From contig NZ_JAANNO010000005.1 in the NCBI RefSeq assembly GCF_011250645.1, positions 292,382-351,088 on the forward strand: a DNA stretch of 58,707 nt, given 5' to 3'. This DNA comes from Motilibacter aurantiacus. Its GTDB lineage: Bacteria; Actinomycetota; Actinomycetes; Motilibacterales; Motilibacteraceae. The notes below the pieces were generated by a model. That model was not told where the DNA came from. It did not search any database and saw only the letters and a program-made list of their open reading frames with translations. The position numbers and the translations under genes are program-made. Numbering within the stretch: position 1 is the stretch's first letter; each line of letters begins with the position of its first letter. This document shows positions 11,979 to 20,807 of this stretch, piece after piece.

Positions 11979-13304
11979 GTGGGCGTACGCGCGATCAGCG
12001 CGCCGCGGGAGTGGGCGGCCGGGCTGGTCGTTCCCGTCCTCTCGCTCGGCGCCGCCGCCGGCGTCGGGTTCTTGACCGCCCGCAGCCAGTACCTCGCAGT
12101 CGCCGCGGTGGCGGCGGCCGTCGGCCTGGCGCTGATCGCGCGCGACGCGGCCCGGCTCGCGGTCGTCGCGGTCCCCGGGGTCCTGCTCATCGCGCGGGCG
12201 CCCGGCCTCGGCATCAGCCTCACCGACCTGCTCACCGCCGCCGCCGGCGCCGCAGCCTTCGCCGCCGGCGCCCACCGCGAGCTCCAGCCCGCAGCGAAGA
12301 AGCTCTGGACCGCCTTCGCGCTCTACCTGGGGCTCCTGCTCGGGACCATCGTGGCGAACCACACGGTCCGCTCGGACCTCGAGTGGTTCCACCGCATCGC
12401 GATCGTGGGCGGCGGCGTCCTCGCCGGCGCCTGGATCGTGCGCCGCGGCCTGACCCGGATGGCGCTGCGGCTGCTCGTCGTGGCCATGAGCACCCTCGGC
12501 GCGGTCGCGATCGCGACCACGCTGACGTCCGGCTTCGCCCCGGCCTACCCCTGGATCTACCACAAGAACTACGCCGGCAGCGTCTTCGCGACGACCCTGC
12601 TGGTCCTGCTCGCCGCCTCCGGCCGCCTGGAGTGGCACGTCCGACTGACGCGCCTGGCCGTCGTGCTGCTCGGCGGCGGGCTGCTGGCCACACAGAGCCG
12701 AGGGGCCATGCTCGCGCTGGCCGCGGGCGGGCTGGTCTGGTTCGTGCGCACGACGCCGGACAAGCGCCGCCGCACCGGCGCCGTCGTGGCCCTCGGCGTC
12801 ATCGCGTTCGTCGTGGTCGCGGGCATGTCCCTGCGGTCCCAGATCCAGGACAACGACCAGCACAACAGCATCCACCACCGTGAGGAGATCCGCGGCGCCG
12901 CGATCAGCCTGTGGGAGGCCGACCGAATGACCGGCGCGGGGCTGCGGTACTGGAACATCCCGCCCTACGTCGGCACCTACACCCAGCCGAACGACACCCC
13001 CACGGAGGCGCTGGCCGAGTCCGGCATCCCCGGGCTCATCGGGTTCGTCGTGTTCGTGGTCGGGGCCCTCCTCGCCCTCGCACGCGCACGCGGTGACCTT
13101 GCCCTCGCGGCCCTGTGCGTCCTGTCGGCCCGGTTCTTCCACGGGCTCTTCGACATCTACTGGGTCGGAGGGACGACCACGCTGGTCTGGCTGATCGCAG
13201 GCATGGGGCTGGCCGGCATCGCCCGGCCACCGTCGTCGGAGCCGCCCTCCTCGGCCGCCCCGGCCCGCGGGGAGGCCCGCACCGGCCGAGGAGCCCCCGC
13301 GTGA
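11979..13304 (+). CDS. O-antigen ligase / Wzy-type EPS polymerase
   Basis: Integral membrane protein of 441 residues with about ten or more predicted helices, organised like the WaaL/Wzy family. A long polar loop near residues 285-345 contains HHREEIRGAAISLW and GLRYWNIPPY, the region that carries catalytic residues in this family. It would polymerise undecaprenyl-linked repeat units, or ligate them to an acceptor, outside the membrane. GTG 11979 is supported by GGAAGGGG four bases before it. The C-terminal ~30 residues are Pro/Ala-rich and end in a GTGA overlap with the next glycosyltransferase, so the two are co-translated. Polymerase and ligase cannot be told apart by sequence alone. Confidence 0.82.
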   Translation: MGVRAISAPREWAAGLVVPVLSLGAAAGVGFLTARSQYLAVAAVAAAVGLALIARDAARLAVVAVPGVLLIARAPGLGISLTDLLTAAAGAAAFAAGAHRELQPAAKKLWTAFALYLGLLLGTIVANHTVRSDLEWFHRIAIVGGGVLAGAWIVRRGLTRMALRLLVVAMSTLGAVAIATTLTSGFAPAYPWIYHKNYAGSVFATTLLVLLAASGRLEWHVRLTRLAVVLLGGGLLATQSRGAMLALAAGGLVWFVRTTPDKRRRTGAVVALGVIAFVVVAGMSLRSQIQDNDQHNSIHHREEIRGAAISLWEADRMTGAGLRYWNIPPYVGTYTQPNDTPTEALAESGIPGLIGFVVFVVGALLALARARGDLALAALCVLSARFFHGLFDIYWVGGTTTLVWLIAGMGLAGIARPPSSEPPSSAAPARGEARTGRGAPA

Positions 13305-14434
13305 GCGCCGTCGACGTCGCCGTCGTCTTCCCCGAGGCGCACCGGCGCGGCGGGGTCGAGCGCGTCACCTGGGACCTGCTGGCCCACCTCGGCAGCTCCC
13401 ACCGCACGGCCTTCGTCGGCCGGGAAGCCCCCGACGGCCTGCCCCCGGGCGTGCACCTCGTGCGCACCCAGGAGCGTCGCGCTCCCCGCTCGCTGCGCCC
13501 GCTGGAGTTCCGGCGGGCGGCACGTGCCGCGCTCTCCACCCTCGACGCCGGCAGCGTCGTGACGTGCGGCGCGGAGACGCCCCCCGGCGACGTCCTCTGG
13601 GTGCACAGCGTGCTGCGGGCCTGGCTGGGCGTGGCCCGCGCGGTCAAGGTGAAGGGCGTGCCCGTCCCGGCACAGGTGCGCTACCTGATGCCGCACCACC
13701 GGGTCATGCTGGCGATGGAGTCGCAGTACTTCCGGCAGGCCCGGCCCCGGCGGATCCTGTGCACGTCCCAGCGCGAGATCGACGACATCGAGCGGCTCTT
13801 CGGCGTCGACGTGTCCATGGCGACGGTCGTGCCCAACCCGTTCGACCCGGACCTGTTCAACGTGGGCCGGCGGCGCGCCGACCGCGCGGCGGCACGTGCC
13901 GCGATGGGGGTCCCCGACGGCGGGATCGCCCTCGTCTTCGTCGCCAACGAGCTGCACCGCAAGGGCTTCGCCCAGACGTTGGAGGCCATGGCCCGCGCCC
14001 GGGACGAGCGGCTGAGCCTCCACCTCGTCGGGCGGGCCGCGCCCGACGCGTACCAGCCGCTGATCCGCCGGCTCGGGCTCGAGCGACGCGTGCGCTACCA
14101 CGGCTCGACGACGGACGTCGGGTGGTACTTCGCCGGCGCGGACCTCATGGTCCTGCCCACGCAGTACGAGCCCTTCGGCCTCGTCATCGTCGAGGCGCTG
14201 GCCAGCGGGGTCCCCGTGATCACGACCCGGCTGGCCGGCGCGGCCGACGCGGTGCAGCACGGTCGCACGGGGCTGCTGCAGTCCGACCCGTACGACGTGG
14301 ACGAGCTCTGCGCGCTCCTGGCCGAGGCCGCGGCCGCCGATCTGGAGGCGTGGAGCCGGGCCGCGGGGTCGTCGGTGGACGACTACCGGCGTGACGCCGT
14401 CCTCCAGCGGGTGGAGAAGCTCGTCCTCGCCTGA
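13301..14434 (+). CDS. Family 4 glycosyltransferase
   Basis: GT4 enzyme of 377 residues. It begins DVAVVFPEAHRRGGVERVT (acceptor-domain loop), then ANELHRKGFAQTLEAM and the donor-site E-x7-E in EPFGLVIVEALASGVPVITT. GTG 13301 overlaps the polymerase stop (GTGA) and has GAGGAG seven bases before it; the frame is open to 13115 but without support. The stop is only four bases from the end of the convergent tyrosine-kinase gene. Likely EPS assembly, coupled to the polymerase. Confidence 0.84.
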   Translation: MSAVDVAVVFPEAHRRGGVERVTWDLLAHLGSSHRTAFVGREAPDGLPPGVHLVRTQERRAPRSLRPLEFRRAARAALSTLDAGSVVTCGAETPPGDVLWVHSVLRAWLGVARAVKVKGVPVPAQVRYLMPHHRVMLAMESQYFRQARPRRILCTSQREIDDIERLFGVDVSMATVVPNPFDPDLFNVGRRRADRAAARAAMGVPDGGIALVFVANELHRKGFAQTLEAMARARDERLSLHLVGRAAPDAYQPLIRRLGLERRVRYHGSTTDVGWYFAGADLMVLPTQYEPFGLVIVEALASGVPVITTRLAGAADAVQHGRTGLLQSDPYDVDELCALLAEAAAADLEAWSRAAGSSVDDYRRDAVLQRVEKLVLA

Positions 14435-14438
14435 GCCC

Positions 14439-15887
14439 TCAGCGCACGTCGGAGCTCTGCCGCCGCCGTGCCGCCGGCTGCAGCGGCTGCGCCGTGATCC
14501 GGGAGCGGCGGCGCCGTGACAGGTGCAGCCCGCCCAGCGGGCGGCGGCCGCGCGTCCGCTTGTTGGCCTCGGGCAGGTAGTAGTCACCGACCGGGGCGGT
14601 CCAGTTGCACGCGACGCCCACGACGCGCAGGTCGAGCTTGCGCACCGTCTCGACCGCGCGCTTGAGCCGGTCACGCCGCGTCGAGCCCATCTTGGTGACG
14701 AAGACGACCCCGTCCAACGCCCGCCCGAGCACGGTGGCGTCGGTCACCGGCAGCACGGGAGGCGTGTCGAAGACGACCAGGTCGTACGCGCCCTTGAGCT
14801 CGTGGATCAGGTCGAGCATCCGCAACGACCCCAGCAGCTCGCTGGGGTTCGCCGGGATGGGCCCGCTGGGCAGCACGTGCAGCTCCCCACCCGGGCCCCA
14901 CGGCTGGACGGTGTCGGCGAGCGTCGTCTCGTCGATGAGCAGGTTGGTCAGCCCGATCGAGCCTTCCAGCCCCAGCTCGGCGGCGACCCCCGGCCGGCGC
15001 AGGTCCGCGTCCACGAGGAGCACACGCTGCCCGGCGAGGGCGGAGGTGATCGCGAGGTTGGCGGCCGTCGTCGTCTTCCCCTCGCCCGACACCGCGCTCG
15101 TCACCGCCAACGTGCGGAGCGGTTTGTCCACGCCGGCGAACTGCACGTTCGTCCGCAATTGTCGTATTGCTTCGGCGCGTTGCGAGCGGGGCATCGTCGC
15201 CGCGATGGCCGCCGTGCCGCGGTGCTCGACAGGAATGCTGGCCAGGAGGTTCAGCCCACTGACCCGCTCGACCTCTTCGACCGTCCGCACGCTCCGGTCC
15301 AGCCCCTCCGCGACGAACGCCGCAGCGAGGCCCAGGACGAGCCCGAGGGCGAGCCCGAGCAGGTAGGTCCGCTCCTTGTTCGGCGAGTACGGCTCGGACG
15401 GCAGGCCCGGCGCCTGGAACGTCTGGAGCCGTGTGTCGTTGCCGCTGCCCGCGCCTTGACGCTCGAACCGCTCGACGTAGCGGGGCAGGACGGTGGTGTA
15501 GGCCTGCGCGACCTGGTAGGCCCCCTGGGCGGAGTCGGCCGAGACGTCGACGTTGAGGAACACCGTGCCCGAGACCTGGGAGGGGTTGACCTCGACCGCG
15601 CCCACGCCGACGCCGGCCTCCCGCACCTCCTGCAGGGCGGCGCCGAGCACCTCCCCGCTGCGGGCCAGGCTGACGTAGGTCCCCGCCCGGCCCTCGGCCG
15701 TCTGCTGGCCCGTGATGGCGTCGAGCACCCTGTCCTGGGAGTCGACGAAGACGAACTGCACCGAGGTGCGGTACATCTCGGTGCTGCGGTCGACCGCCAC
15801 GACGCTGGCCCCGACGCAGACGAGTGCGACCGCCACGACCAGGTACCACCGCCGGCGCAGGACGCGCAGGTAATCCAAGAGTTCCAC
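14439..15887 (-). CDS. Wzz-type chain-length regulator fused to BY-kinase (CpsD/Wzc-like)
   Basis: A 482-residue fusion. Residues 1-200 form a Wzz domain with a first membrane helix at ~14-32, a periplasm-side loop, and a second helix at ~174-195 (YLLGLALGLVLGLAAAFVAE). Residues ~250-430 form a bacterial tyrosine kinase: Walker A SAVSGEGKTTTAAN (~268), Walker A' VLLVDADLRRP (~292) and Walker B YDLVVFDTPP (~373). It would control EPS chain length through ATP-dependent autophosphorylation. The usual C-terminal Tyr cluster is reduced to a GDYYLP motif, and the tail is Arg-rich. The start is GTG 15887. The low-molecular-weight phosphatase at 34794-35414 is a candidate partner. Confidence 0.9.
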   Translation of the reverse strand: MELLDYLRVLRRRWYLVVAVALVCVGASVVAVDRSTEMYRTSVQFVFVDSQDRVLDAITGQQTAEGRAGTYVSLARSGEVLGAALQEVREAGVGVGAVEVNPSQVSGTVFLNVDVSADSAQGAYQVAQAYTTVLPRYVERFERQGAGSGNDTRLQTFQAPGLPSEPYSPNKERTYLLGLALGLVLGLAAAFVAEGLDRSVRTVEEVERVSGLNLLASIPVEHRGTAAIAATMPRSQRAEAIRQLRTNVQFAGVDKPLRTLAVTSAVSGEGKTTTAANLAITSALAGQRVLLVDADLRRPGVAAELGLEGSIGLTNLLIDETTLADTVQPWGPGGELHVLPSGPIPANPSELLGSLRMLDLIHELKGAYDLVVFDTPPVLPVTDATVLGRALDGVVFVTKMGSTRRDRLKRAVETVRKLDLRVVGVACNWTAPVGDYYLPEANKRTRGRRPLGGLHLSRRRRSRITAQPLQPAARRRQSSDVR

Positions 15888-16124
15888 GGGGCCCCAGCCG
15901 GTCGTGACTACCCCGGGACGGGCGTACCGAGGGCGGTCGCAAGTCTAGGTCGTTTTGACGACTGTCCGTGGACAAGCGGTCCGGACGAGTCACAGATCCC
16001 ATTTCTTGGCCGGGCACAGGGAGGAATGGCTCACCTGGTCGGCCGAGCAGGGGCATGGTCAGGTGGGGTTGAATGGGGACCACGAGCCGTCAATGGCGTC
16101 GGGCGCCGACCGGGAGGACCAGGG

Positions 16125-16187
16125 ATGAGCGAGACGGGCGCCCGTTCCGCCGGGCGTGCGGCGGGGGGCCGCTCGCGTGCGCACTGA
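16125..16187 (+). CDS. Short leader ORF coupled to the nucleotidyltransferase
   Basis: An ATG with a strong GGGAGGA six bases before it opens a 20-codon frame (MSETGARSAGRAAGGRSRAH) that ends at TGA 16185-16187. It overlaps by 11 bases the GTG 16177 start of the next gene, in a different frame. The downstream start has only a run of G as its ribosome site, so the short ORF may feed ribosomes to it. The peptide is Arg/Ala/Gly-rich with no recognisable domain. It could be chance. Confidence 0.4.
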   Translation: MSETGARSAGRAAGGRSRAH

Positions 16188-17400
16188 GCAGGGGCAGCCG
16201 GGGCAGCCGCACCGAGCCGCCGCTGCGGGCGACGAGACCGTCCCCACCGACGCCTTCCTGCGTGCCTGCCTGCGCGTCGCGCTCGGCCTCGAGCCCCCCG
16301 ACCGGCTGGCGGCGCTGCGCGCCGGCACTCCCCTCCCCATGGTCCGTGCCGCGATCGCCCACGGCGTCGCGCCCCTGGTGCACGAGGCGCTGACGGAGGC
16401 GAGCCACGAGCAGCTGCCGCTGGTCAGGACCGGCCTGTACGACGCCCGCCGGGACGCGCTCATCCGCCACCTCGTGGTGCTGCGGCAGGCGGCGGCCATG
16501 GCGGCGGTGCTGACCGCGGCCGGCGTCCGCTTCGCGGTGGTCAAGGGCCCGGTCCTCACCGAGCTGGCGTACGGCCGGCCGGAGCGGCGGCCGTACGCCG
16601 ACCTGGACCTGCTCGTCCACCCACAGGACCTGCGGGCGGCGCTCGACAGCCTGGGCGCGGCCGGCTGGTCGATGCTGGACCGCAACTGGGTGCTCGCCCG
16701 CCGTCAGATGCGCGCCGAGCTCTCGCTCGTCTACGGCGAGACCGTGATGCTCGACCTGCACTGGCACCTGGTGAACGAGCGGCCCCGGCGGGCCGCTCTC
16801 AACTGGCACACGGCGGACCTGCTCGAGCGCACGCGCACGGTCGACGTGGGCGGTGTCGAGCTGCCGGTGCTGGACCCGGTCGACGCGATGATGCACCTGG
16901 CCCTGCACGCCACGACCAGCGGACTGCACCGCCTGCAGTGGCCGGTGGACCTCTTCCTGTGGAACCGCGAGCAGCGCCCGGACCCCGGCCTCCTGCGCGA
17001 GCGCTGTGCCGCGGCGTCGCTGACCCTGCTGGTCGCCACCGCCCTCGACCGCACGCAGCGGGTCCTGGGCGTGCCGGGCCCGTCGTTGCCCGGCGGGCAG
17101 GCCTGGCGCGGCCTGATCCGCGTGCTCGACCGCTGGCGCCCGCCGGGCCGCCCCCCGACCGAGCACCTGAGCTGGCGGGCCCTGGTGTCCGCGACCGGCA
17201 CGTCGGACCTGGACAGCCTGCGGACCCTGAGCAAGGTCGCCGTCACCGACGGGGTGGTGGGCGGCGTCCAGCGCGCCTGGCACGCCCGTCACCCGCGCCC
17301 GCTCGCCGACAACCCGCTGCACGCGGAGGGGGGCGGGGAGCCCGCGCGCGAGGCCTATCTGGCCGCCGTCGCCCAGGAGTACGCCGAGCGCTCGCGCTGA
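16177..17400 (+). CDS. Nucleotidyltransferase family protein (NTP_transf_5), probable lasso-peptide tailoring enzyme
   Basis: A 407-residue protein with the NTP_transf_5 pattern: AAGVRFAVVKGPVLTELAYG (~112-131) with the conserved KGP, then RPYADLDLLVHP (~137-150) supplying the metal-binding Asp pair, and MLDLHWHLVN (~190). Members of this family sit beside HprK-like kinases in paeninodin/pseudomycoidin-type lasso clusters, where one was reported to add hexose to the phosphorylated C-terminal Ser. The same combination occurs here: ABC exporter at 17538 and kinase at 19606. The start could be GTG 16156 or 16177; the latter has a G-run eight bases before it. Activity on the lasso peptide is inferred. 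Confidence 0.75.
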   Translation: MRTEQGQPGQPHRAAAAGDETVPTDAFLRACLRVALGLEPPDRLAALRAGTPLPMVRAAIAHGVAPLVHEALTEASHEQLPLVRTGLYDARRDALIRHLVVLRQAAAMAAVLTAAGVRFAVVKGPVLTELAYGRPERRPYADLDLLVHPQDLRAALDSLGAAGWSMLDRNWVLARRQMRAELSLVYGETVMLDLHWHLVNERPRRAALNWHTADLLERTRTVDVGGVELPVLDPVDAMMHLALHATTSGLHRLQWPVDLFLWNREQRPDPGLLRERCAAASLTLLVATALDRTQRVLGVPGPSLPGGQAWRGLIRVLDRWRPPGRPPTEHLSWRALVSATGTSDLDSLRTLSKVAVTDGVVGGVQRAWHARHPRPLADNPLHAEGGGEPAREAYLAAVAQEYAERSR

Positions 17401-17401
17401 G

Positions 17402-17437
17402 CCCGGACGGGCTTCGCGGGCCGCTCGCCCGTCCGGG
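17402..17437. terminator. Hairpin after the nucleotidyltransferase gene
   Basis: CCCGGACGGGC (17402-17412) and GCCCGTCCGGG (17427-17437) form a perfect 11-bp stem with a 14-base loop, one base past the stop codon. It probably ends this transcript before the exporter gene at 17538. Confidence 0.55.
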
Positions 17438-17537
17438 TCCGGGCCCGCACAATAGGCGCCGACGGGTCTCGCGGCGGCCTTAGGATCGCTGGCAGCCGCC
17501 GACGTGCCTGTCGGCGGCCAGCAGCAGGGGGAGTCCC

Positions 17538-19598
17538 GTGAGCCACTTCCGGCACCTGGCCGACGAGCGCGCGAGCGCCGCGGGCCGGAAGCGCGCGCCC
17601 GAGCCCCTCGCGCCCTCCGGCGCGACGGGCGCCGCGGCCGGGGTGGGCGGACAGGTGGGCGCGCAGGCGCGCCCGCCCGACGGTGTGTCGCCCGACGGTG
17701 TGTCCCCCGACGGCAGGACCGCGGGCAGCACGGCGCCCGACGGCTCGGTGGCCGCCGCGGAGCCGGACTCGTCGTTCGACCTGTTCTCCTTCTTCCTGGA
17801 GACCTCCCAGCGCCGCCGCGACGTACGCGCCCTCCCCCGCCTGCTCGGCCGGGCGCTGCGGCTCGTGCACCGCGCCGACCGCAGCGGGTTCTGGTGGGCC
17901 GCCGCGTTCCAGGTCCTCGGCGCGGTGGCGAGCGTCGCGCTGGTCGGCGTCGGCGGGCTCCTGCTCGACGTGCTGCAGACCCCGGACGCCGACGCGGTTC
18001 CGGCCGCCCGGCTGACCGTCCTCGTGGGCGTCCTCGCCCTCGTCACCGCCGCCTCGTCCGCCGTGACCAGCCTGCAGGCCCAGCAGCAGCGCCTGCTCGG
18101 CGAGCGGGTCGCGCAGACGGCGTGGGGCGGCGTGCTCGACGTCACCGGGCGGGCGCGGCTCGAGACGTACGAGTCCTCCGGCTTCTACGACCAGCTCCAG
18201 CGTGTGCAGGCCAACGCGATCATGCGGCCGGTCACGGTCACGACGGCGGTCTTCGGGCTGCTCGGCGGAGGGTTGACGACCATCGCCATGGTCGCCGCGG
18301 TCGCGGTCCTCGCCCCGGCGCTGCTGCCCCTGCTGCTGCTCGGCGGGGTGCCGGCGATCCTCATGTCCCGGCGGGCGAGCCGGTCGGAGTTCGCCTTCGC
18401 GGTGGCCCAGGCGCCGCTGCTGCGCCGCCGGGACTACCTGCGCGAGGTGCTCACCCGCCGCGAGCCGGCCAAGGAGGTGCGCGCCTTCGGGGCGGCCCGC
18501 GTGCTGCGCGGCCGCTACGACGCCATGTCCTCGCTGTTCGTGACCGCGCTCGCGGCGCAGGTACGCCGCCGCCAGCTGCAGACGGTGGTGACGGTCCTCG
18601 GCAGCGCCCTCGCGCTCGGGCTGTCGCTGGGCCTGCTCGTGGCGCTGGTCGCGACCGAGCGGATCTCGCTGGCCCAGGCCGGTGCCGCGATGCTCGCGGT
18701 GCGCGTGCTGAGCTCCCGGCTCGACGGGGTCTTCGCCTCCCTCGGGTCGCTGTTCGAGTCGGCGGTGTTCCTCGAGGACCTCGACCGCTTCCTCGCTCTC
18801 GGCGACCGGCTGGCCCCGCTGGGAGGAAGCGGCACCCCCGCCCCGCACGAGCAGGCCCTGCGCGTCGAAGGGGTCGGCTACACGTACCCCGGGAGCCCGA
18901 CGCCGGTGCTGCACGACATCGAGCTGGAGATCCGTCCCGGCGAGATCGTGGCCCTCGTCGGGGAGAACGGCTCGGGCAAGACGACCCTCGCGAAGATCAT
19001 CGCCGGCCTCTACACGCCGCGCTCGGGCCGGGTGACCTGGGACGGCAAGGACGCGGCCGAGCTCGGTGACGACGTCACCCGTGCGACCGCGGTCATCTTC
19101 CAGGACTTCGAGCGCTACCAGCTGACCGCGCGCGAGAACATCGGCATCGGCGCGCCGGAGAGCCTCGACGACGACGAGGCCGCCCAGGCCGCGGCCCGGC
19201 GGGCGCGGGCCCACGAGTTCCTCTCGACGCTGCCGGACGGCTACGACACCATCCTCAGCCGCGAGTACAAGGGCGGGCGCGACCTCTCGCTCGGCCAGTG
19301 GCAGCGCGTCGCGCTCGCCCGGGCGTTCCGCCGCGACGCCCCGCTGGTCATCCTCGACGAGCCGACCGCATCGCTGGACCCGCGGGCCGAGCACGACCTG
19401 TTCGCCGACATCCGAGGGCTGCTGCGCGGCCGCTCGGCGCTGCTGGTGTCCCACCGCTACTCCAGCGTGCGCAACGCCGACCGCATCTACGTCATGCGCA
19501 AGGGGCGGATCGCCGAGCACGGCACCCACGACGAGCTGCTGGCCCAGCACGGGCTCTACGCCGAGCTCTACGACCTGCAGTCGCGCACCTACCTCTGA
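17538..19598 (+). CDS. ABC exporter (fused permease and ATPase), probable lasso-peptide exporter (D protein)
   Basis: A 686-residue half-transporter. The first ~85 residues are an unusual Ala/Gly/Pro-rich cytosolic extension with a DGVSPDGVSPDG repeat. Five or six membrane helices follow to ~430. The ATPase has Walker A GENGSGKTT (~475-483), Q-loop IFQDFERYQ, signature LSLGQWQRVALARA (~583; Leu-Ser-Leu-Gly-Gln instead of LSGGQ), Walker B LVILDEPTASLD (~602) and switch His in LLVSHR. The Trp after the signature Gln is common in exporters of RiPP clusters. GTG 17538 has AGGGGGAG four bases before it. It lies between the nucleotidyltransferase and the kinase and is the only exporter of this type in the window, so it probably exports the mature lasso peptide. 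Confidence 0.8.
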   Translation: MSHFRHLADERASAAGRKRAPEPLAPSGATGAAAGVGGQVGAQARPPDGVSPDGVSPDGRTAGSTAPDGSVAAAEPDSSFDLFSFFLETSQRRRDVRALPRLLGRALRLVHRADRSGFWWAAAFQVLGAVASVALVGVGGLLLDVLQTPDADAVPAARLTVLVGVLALVTAASSAVTSLQAQQQRLLGERVAQTAWGGVLDVTGRARLETYESSGFYDQLQRVQANAIMRPVTVTTAVFGLLGGGLTTIAMVAAVAVLAPALLPLLLLGGVPAILMSRRASRSEFAFAVAQAPLLRRRDYLREVLTRREPAKEVRAFGAARVLRGRYDAMSSLFVTALAAQVRRRQLQTVVTVLGSALALGLSLGLLVALVATERISLAQAGAAMLAVRVLSSRLDGVFASLGSLFESAVFLEDLDRFLALGDRLAPLGGSGTPAPHEQALRVEGVGYTYPGSPTPVLHDIELEIRPGEIVALVGENGSGKTTLAKIIAGLYTPRSGRVTWDGKDAAELGDDVTRATAVIFQDFERYQLTARENIGIGAPESLDDDEAAQAAARRARAHEFLSTLPDGYDTILSREYKGGRDLSLGQWQRVALARAFRRDAPLVILDEPTASLDPRAEHDLFADIRGLLRGRSALLVSHRYSSVRNADRIYVMRKGRIAEHGTHDELLAQHGLYAELYDLQSRTYL

Positions 19599-19605
19599 GC
19601 GGGCC

Positions 19606-20562
19606 TCACGACGCGCTCAGCGGGACCCCGAGCGCGTCGAAGAGCGTGGTCATGGAGGCCGGGTCGTACGGCGGCCCCCAAGGCAGGCGTGCCTCCACGA
19701 CCGGCACGGCGCCGACGAGGTCGGCGAGCAGGCCGAACTGCGCGAGCAGGACCGCCCGGTCGACGACTCCCTGGACGCGCGGGTAGCTCGTGAGCACGAG
19801 GTGGGCCTGCGGCGGCGCAAGCTCGGTGACCTGCACGGTGCTGGCGTCCCGGTCCGGGATCGGCACCACGACGGCCCGCAGGGTCAGCGGGTCCTGCTCG
19901 GCCAGCGGCAGCCGGACCGCGGTGCGCCCGTCCACGGTGCGTCGCACCCGGCTGGGGTCGGCGAAGGCCTCGGCCAGCCCCTCGGCGCTCTGCCGCAGCC
20001 GCGTCTCGCCGCCGCCGACCCAGCAGCGCGCGCCGCCGCCCGGCTCCCGGTCCACCCGCAGCACGTCGTCGGTCACCAGCCGCGCGCCCGCCGCGCACGC
20101 GAGGGTCGCCGAGGTGGACTTGCCGCGGCGCGGGTGGCCGGCGAACGCGACGGCGGCCGCTCCCGCCGACACCGCCGAAGCGTGCAGGACCAGGTGCCCG
20201 CGCAACTCGAGCAGCAGGCTGGTCACCAAGCCGTTGAACAGCAACGGCAGCGCCTCCGCGGGCGTCCGGACGTCCGGGACGAGCTCGACCGACGCGAGGT
20301 CGGCCCCGATCACCGCCTCGCACGTGCCGGCGAACCGCAGCAGGACGGTGCCGTCGGGGCGCCGGACGGCGGCGAAGCGGATGTTCGTGCCCTCCTCCGC
20401 GTACGCCGCGACGACCTCGCCCTCGGGGTCGTCGGCCGGGACCGGGCGGGCCGGAGCCGCCCGGACCGTCACGTCAGCGGGCGCGTCGGCGGGAGCGGGC
20501 CGCTCGAGCCGGAGCGGCGCGTCGGACGCGATGACCAGGCCGTGCGCGAGGAAGCGCGGCAT
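19606..20562 (-). CDS. HprK-like kinase, probable lasso-peptide C-terminal Ser kinase
   Basis: A 318-residue protein. LVLHASAV (~125-131) is followed by the P-loop AGHPRRGKST (141-150) and LVTDDVLRVD (162-171), whose Asp pair corresponds to the catalytic/metal Asp of HPr kinase. The N-terminal half lacks a recognisable HPr-kinase regulatory domain. Related kinases in paeninodin-type lasso clusters phosphorylate the C-terminal Ser of the precursor; both precursors here end in Ser. The gene is convergent with the exporter, seven bases apart. ATG 20562 opens the frame. A TACAAT box at 20682-20687 (minus strand) could be its -10, with a long leader. The role is inferred from family and cluster. 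Confidence 0.8.
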   Translation of the reverse strand: MPRFLAHGLVIASDAPLRLERPAPADAPADVTVRAAPARPVPADDPEGEVVAAYAEEGTNIRFAAVRRPDGTVLLRFAGTCEAVIGADLASVELVPDVRTPAEALPLLFNGLVTSLLLELRGHLVLHASAVSAGAAAVAFAGHPRRGKSTSATLACAAGARLVTDDVLRVDREPGGGARCWVGGGETRLRQSAEGLAEAFADPSRVRRTVDGRTAVRLPLAEQDPLTLRAVVVPIPDRDASTVQVTELAPPQAHLVLTSYPRVQGVVDRAVLLAQFGLLADLVGAVPVVEARLPWGPPYDPASMTTLFDALGVPLSAS

Positions 20563-20794
20563 CAGCGGGCTGCCCGGGCCGGGCGGAGCACGGCCTGCGG
20601 AGGGGGCAGCGCGGTCGCCCGCCGCTGCGGCACCATGGCCGTACGCGCGCCCGCGGCGATCATCCGTGCTCCATGCGCGCGATTGTAGGGAGGCCAGGGA
20701 GCGCCGCCGCGATCACGCCGGCCCGGGCCGGGCCCGTGTCGACCGTCCGGGTCCATCGGGGCGAAGACGTGCCGTCGGGGCCGGGGGCATCTGT

Positions 20795-20800
20795 CAGTAT
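20795..20800 (+). promoter_or_regulatory. -10 box CAGTAT for a leaderless GT2 gene
   Basis: CAGTAT ends seven bases before GTG 20808, placing the predicted transcription start on or next to the start codon. It is one mismatch from TANNNT. Confidence 0.3.
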
Positions 20801-20807
20801 CGGGAGC

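Noticed and set aside
11886-13142. N-terminal extension of the GT2 gene at 10995-11885
   Set aside because: The upstream part is antisense to the polymerase gene, has no glycosyltransferase features and is rich in Asp/Glu/Gly/Arg.
14523-16187. Long plus-strand frame opposite the Wzz-kinase
   Set aside because: Antisense to a gene with complete motifs. Only its last 21 codons (16125-16187) have a ribosome site, and these are listed separately as a leader ORF.
19595-19620. CTGAGCG/CGCTCAG hairpin between the exporter and kinase genes
   Set aside because: A seven-base stem that includes the exporter stop codon region; too weak and too much inside the genes to call a terminator.
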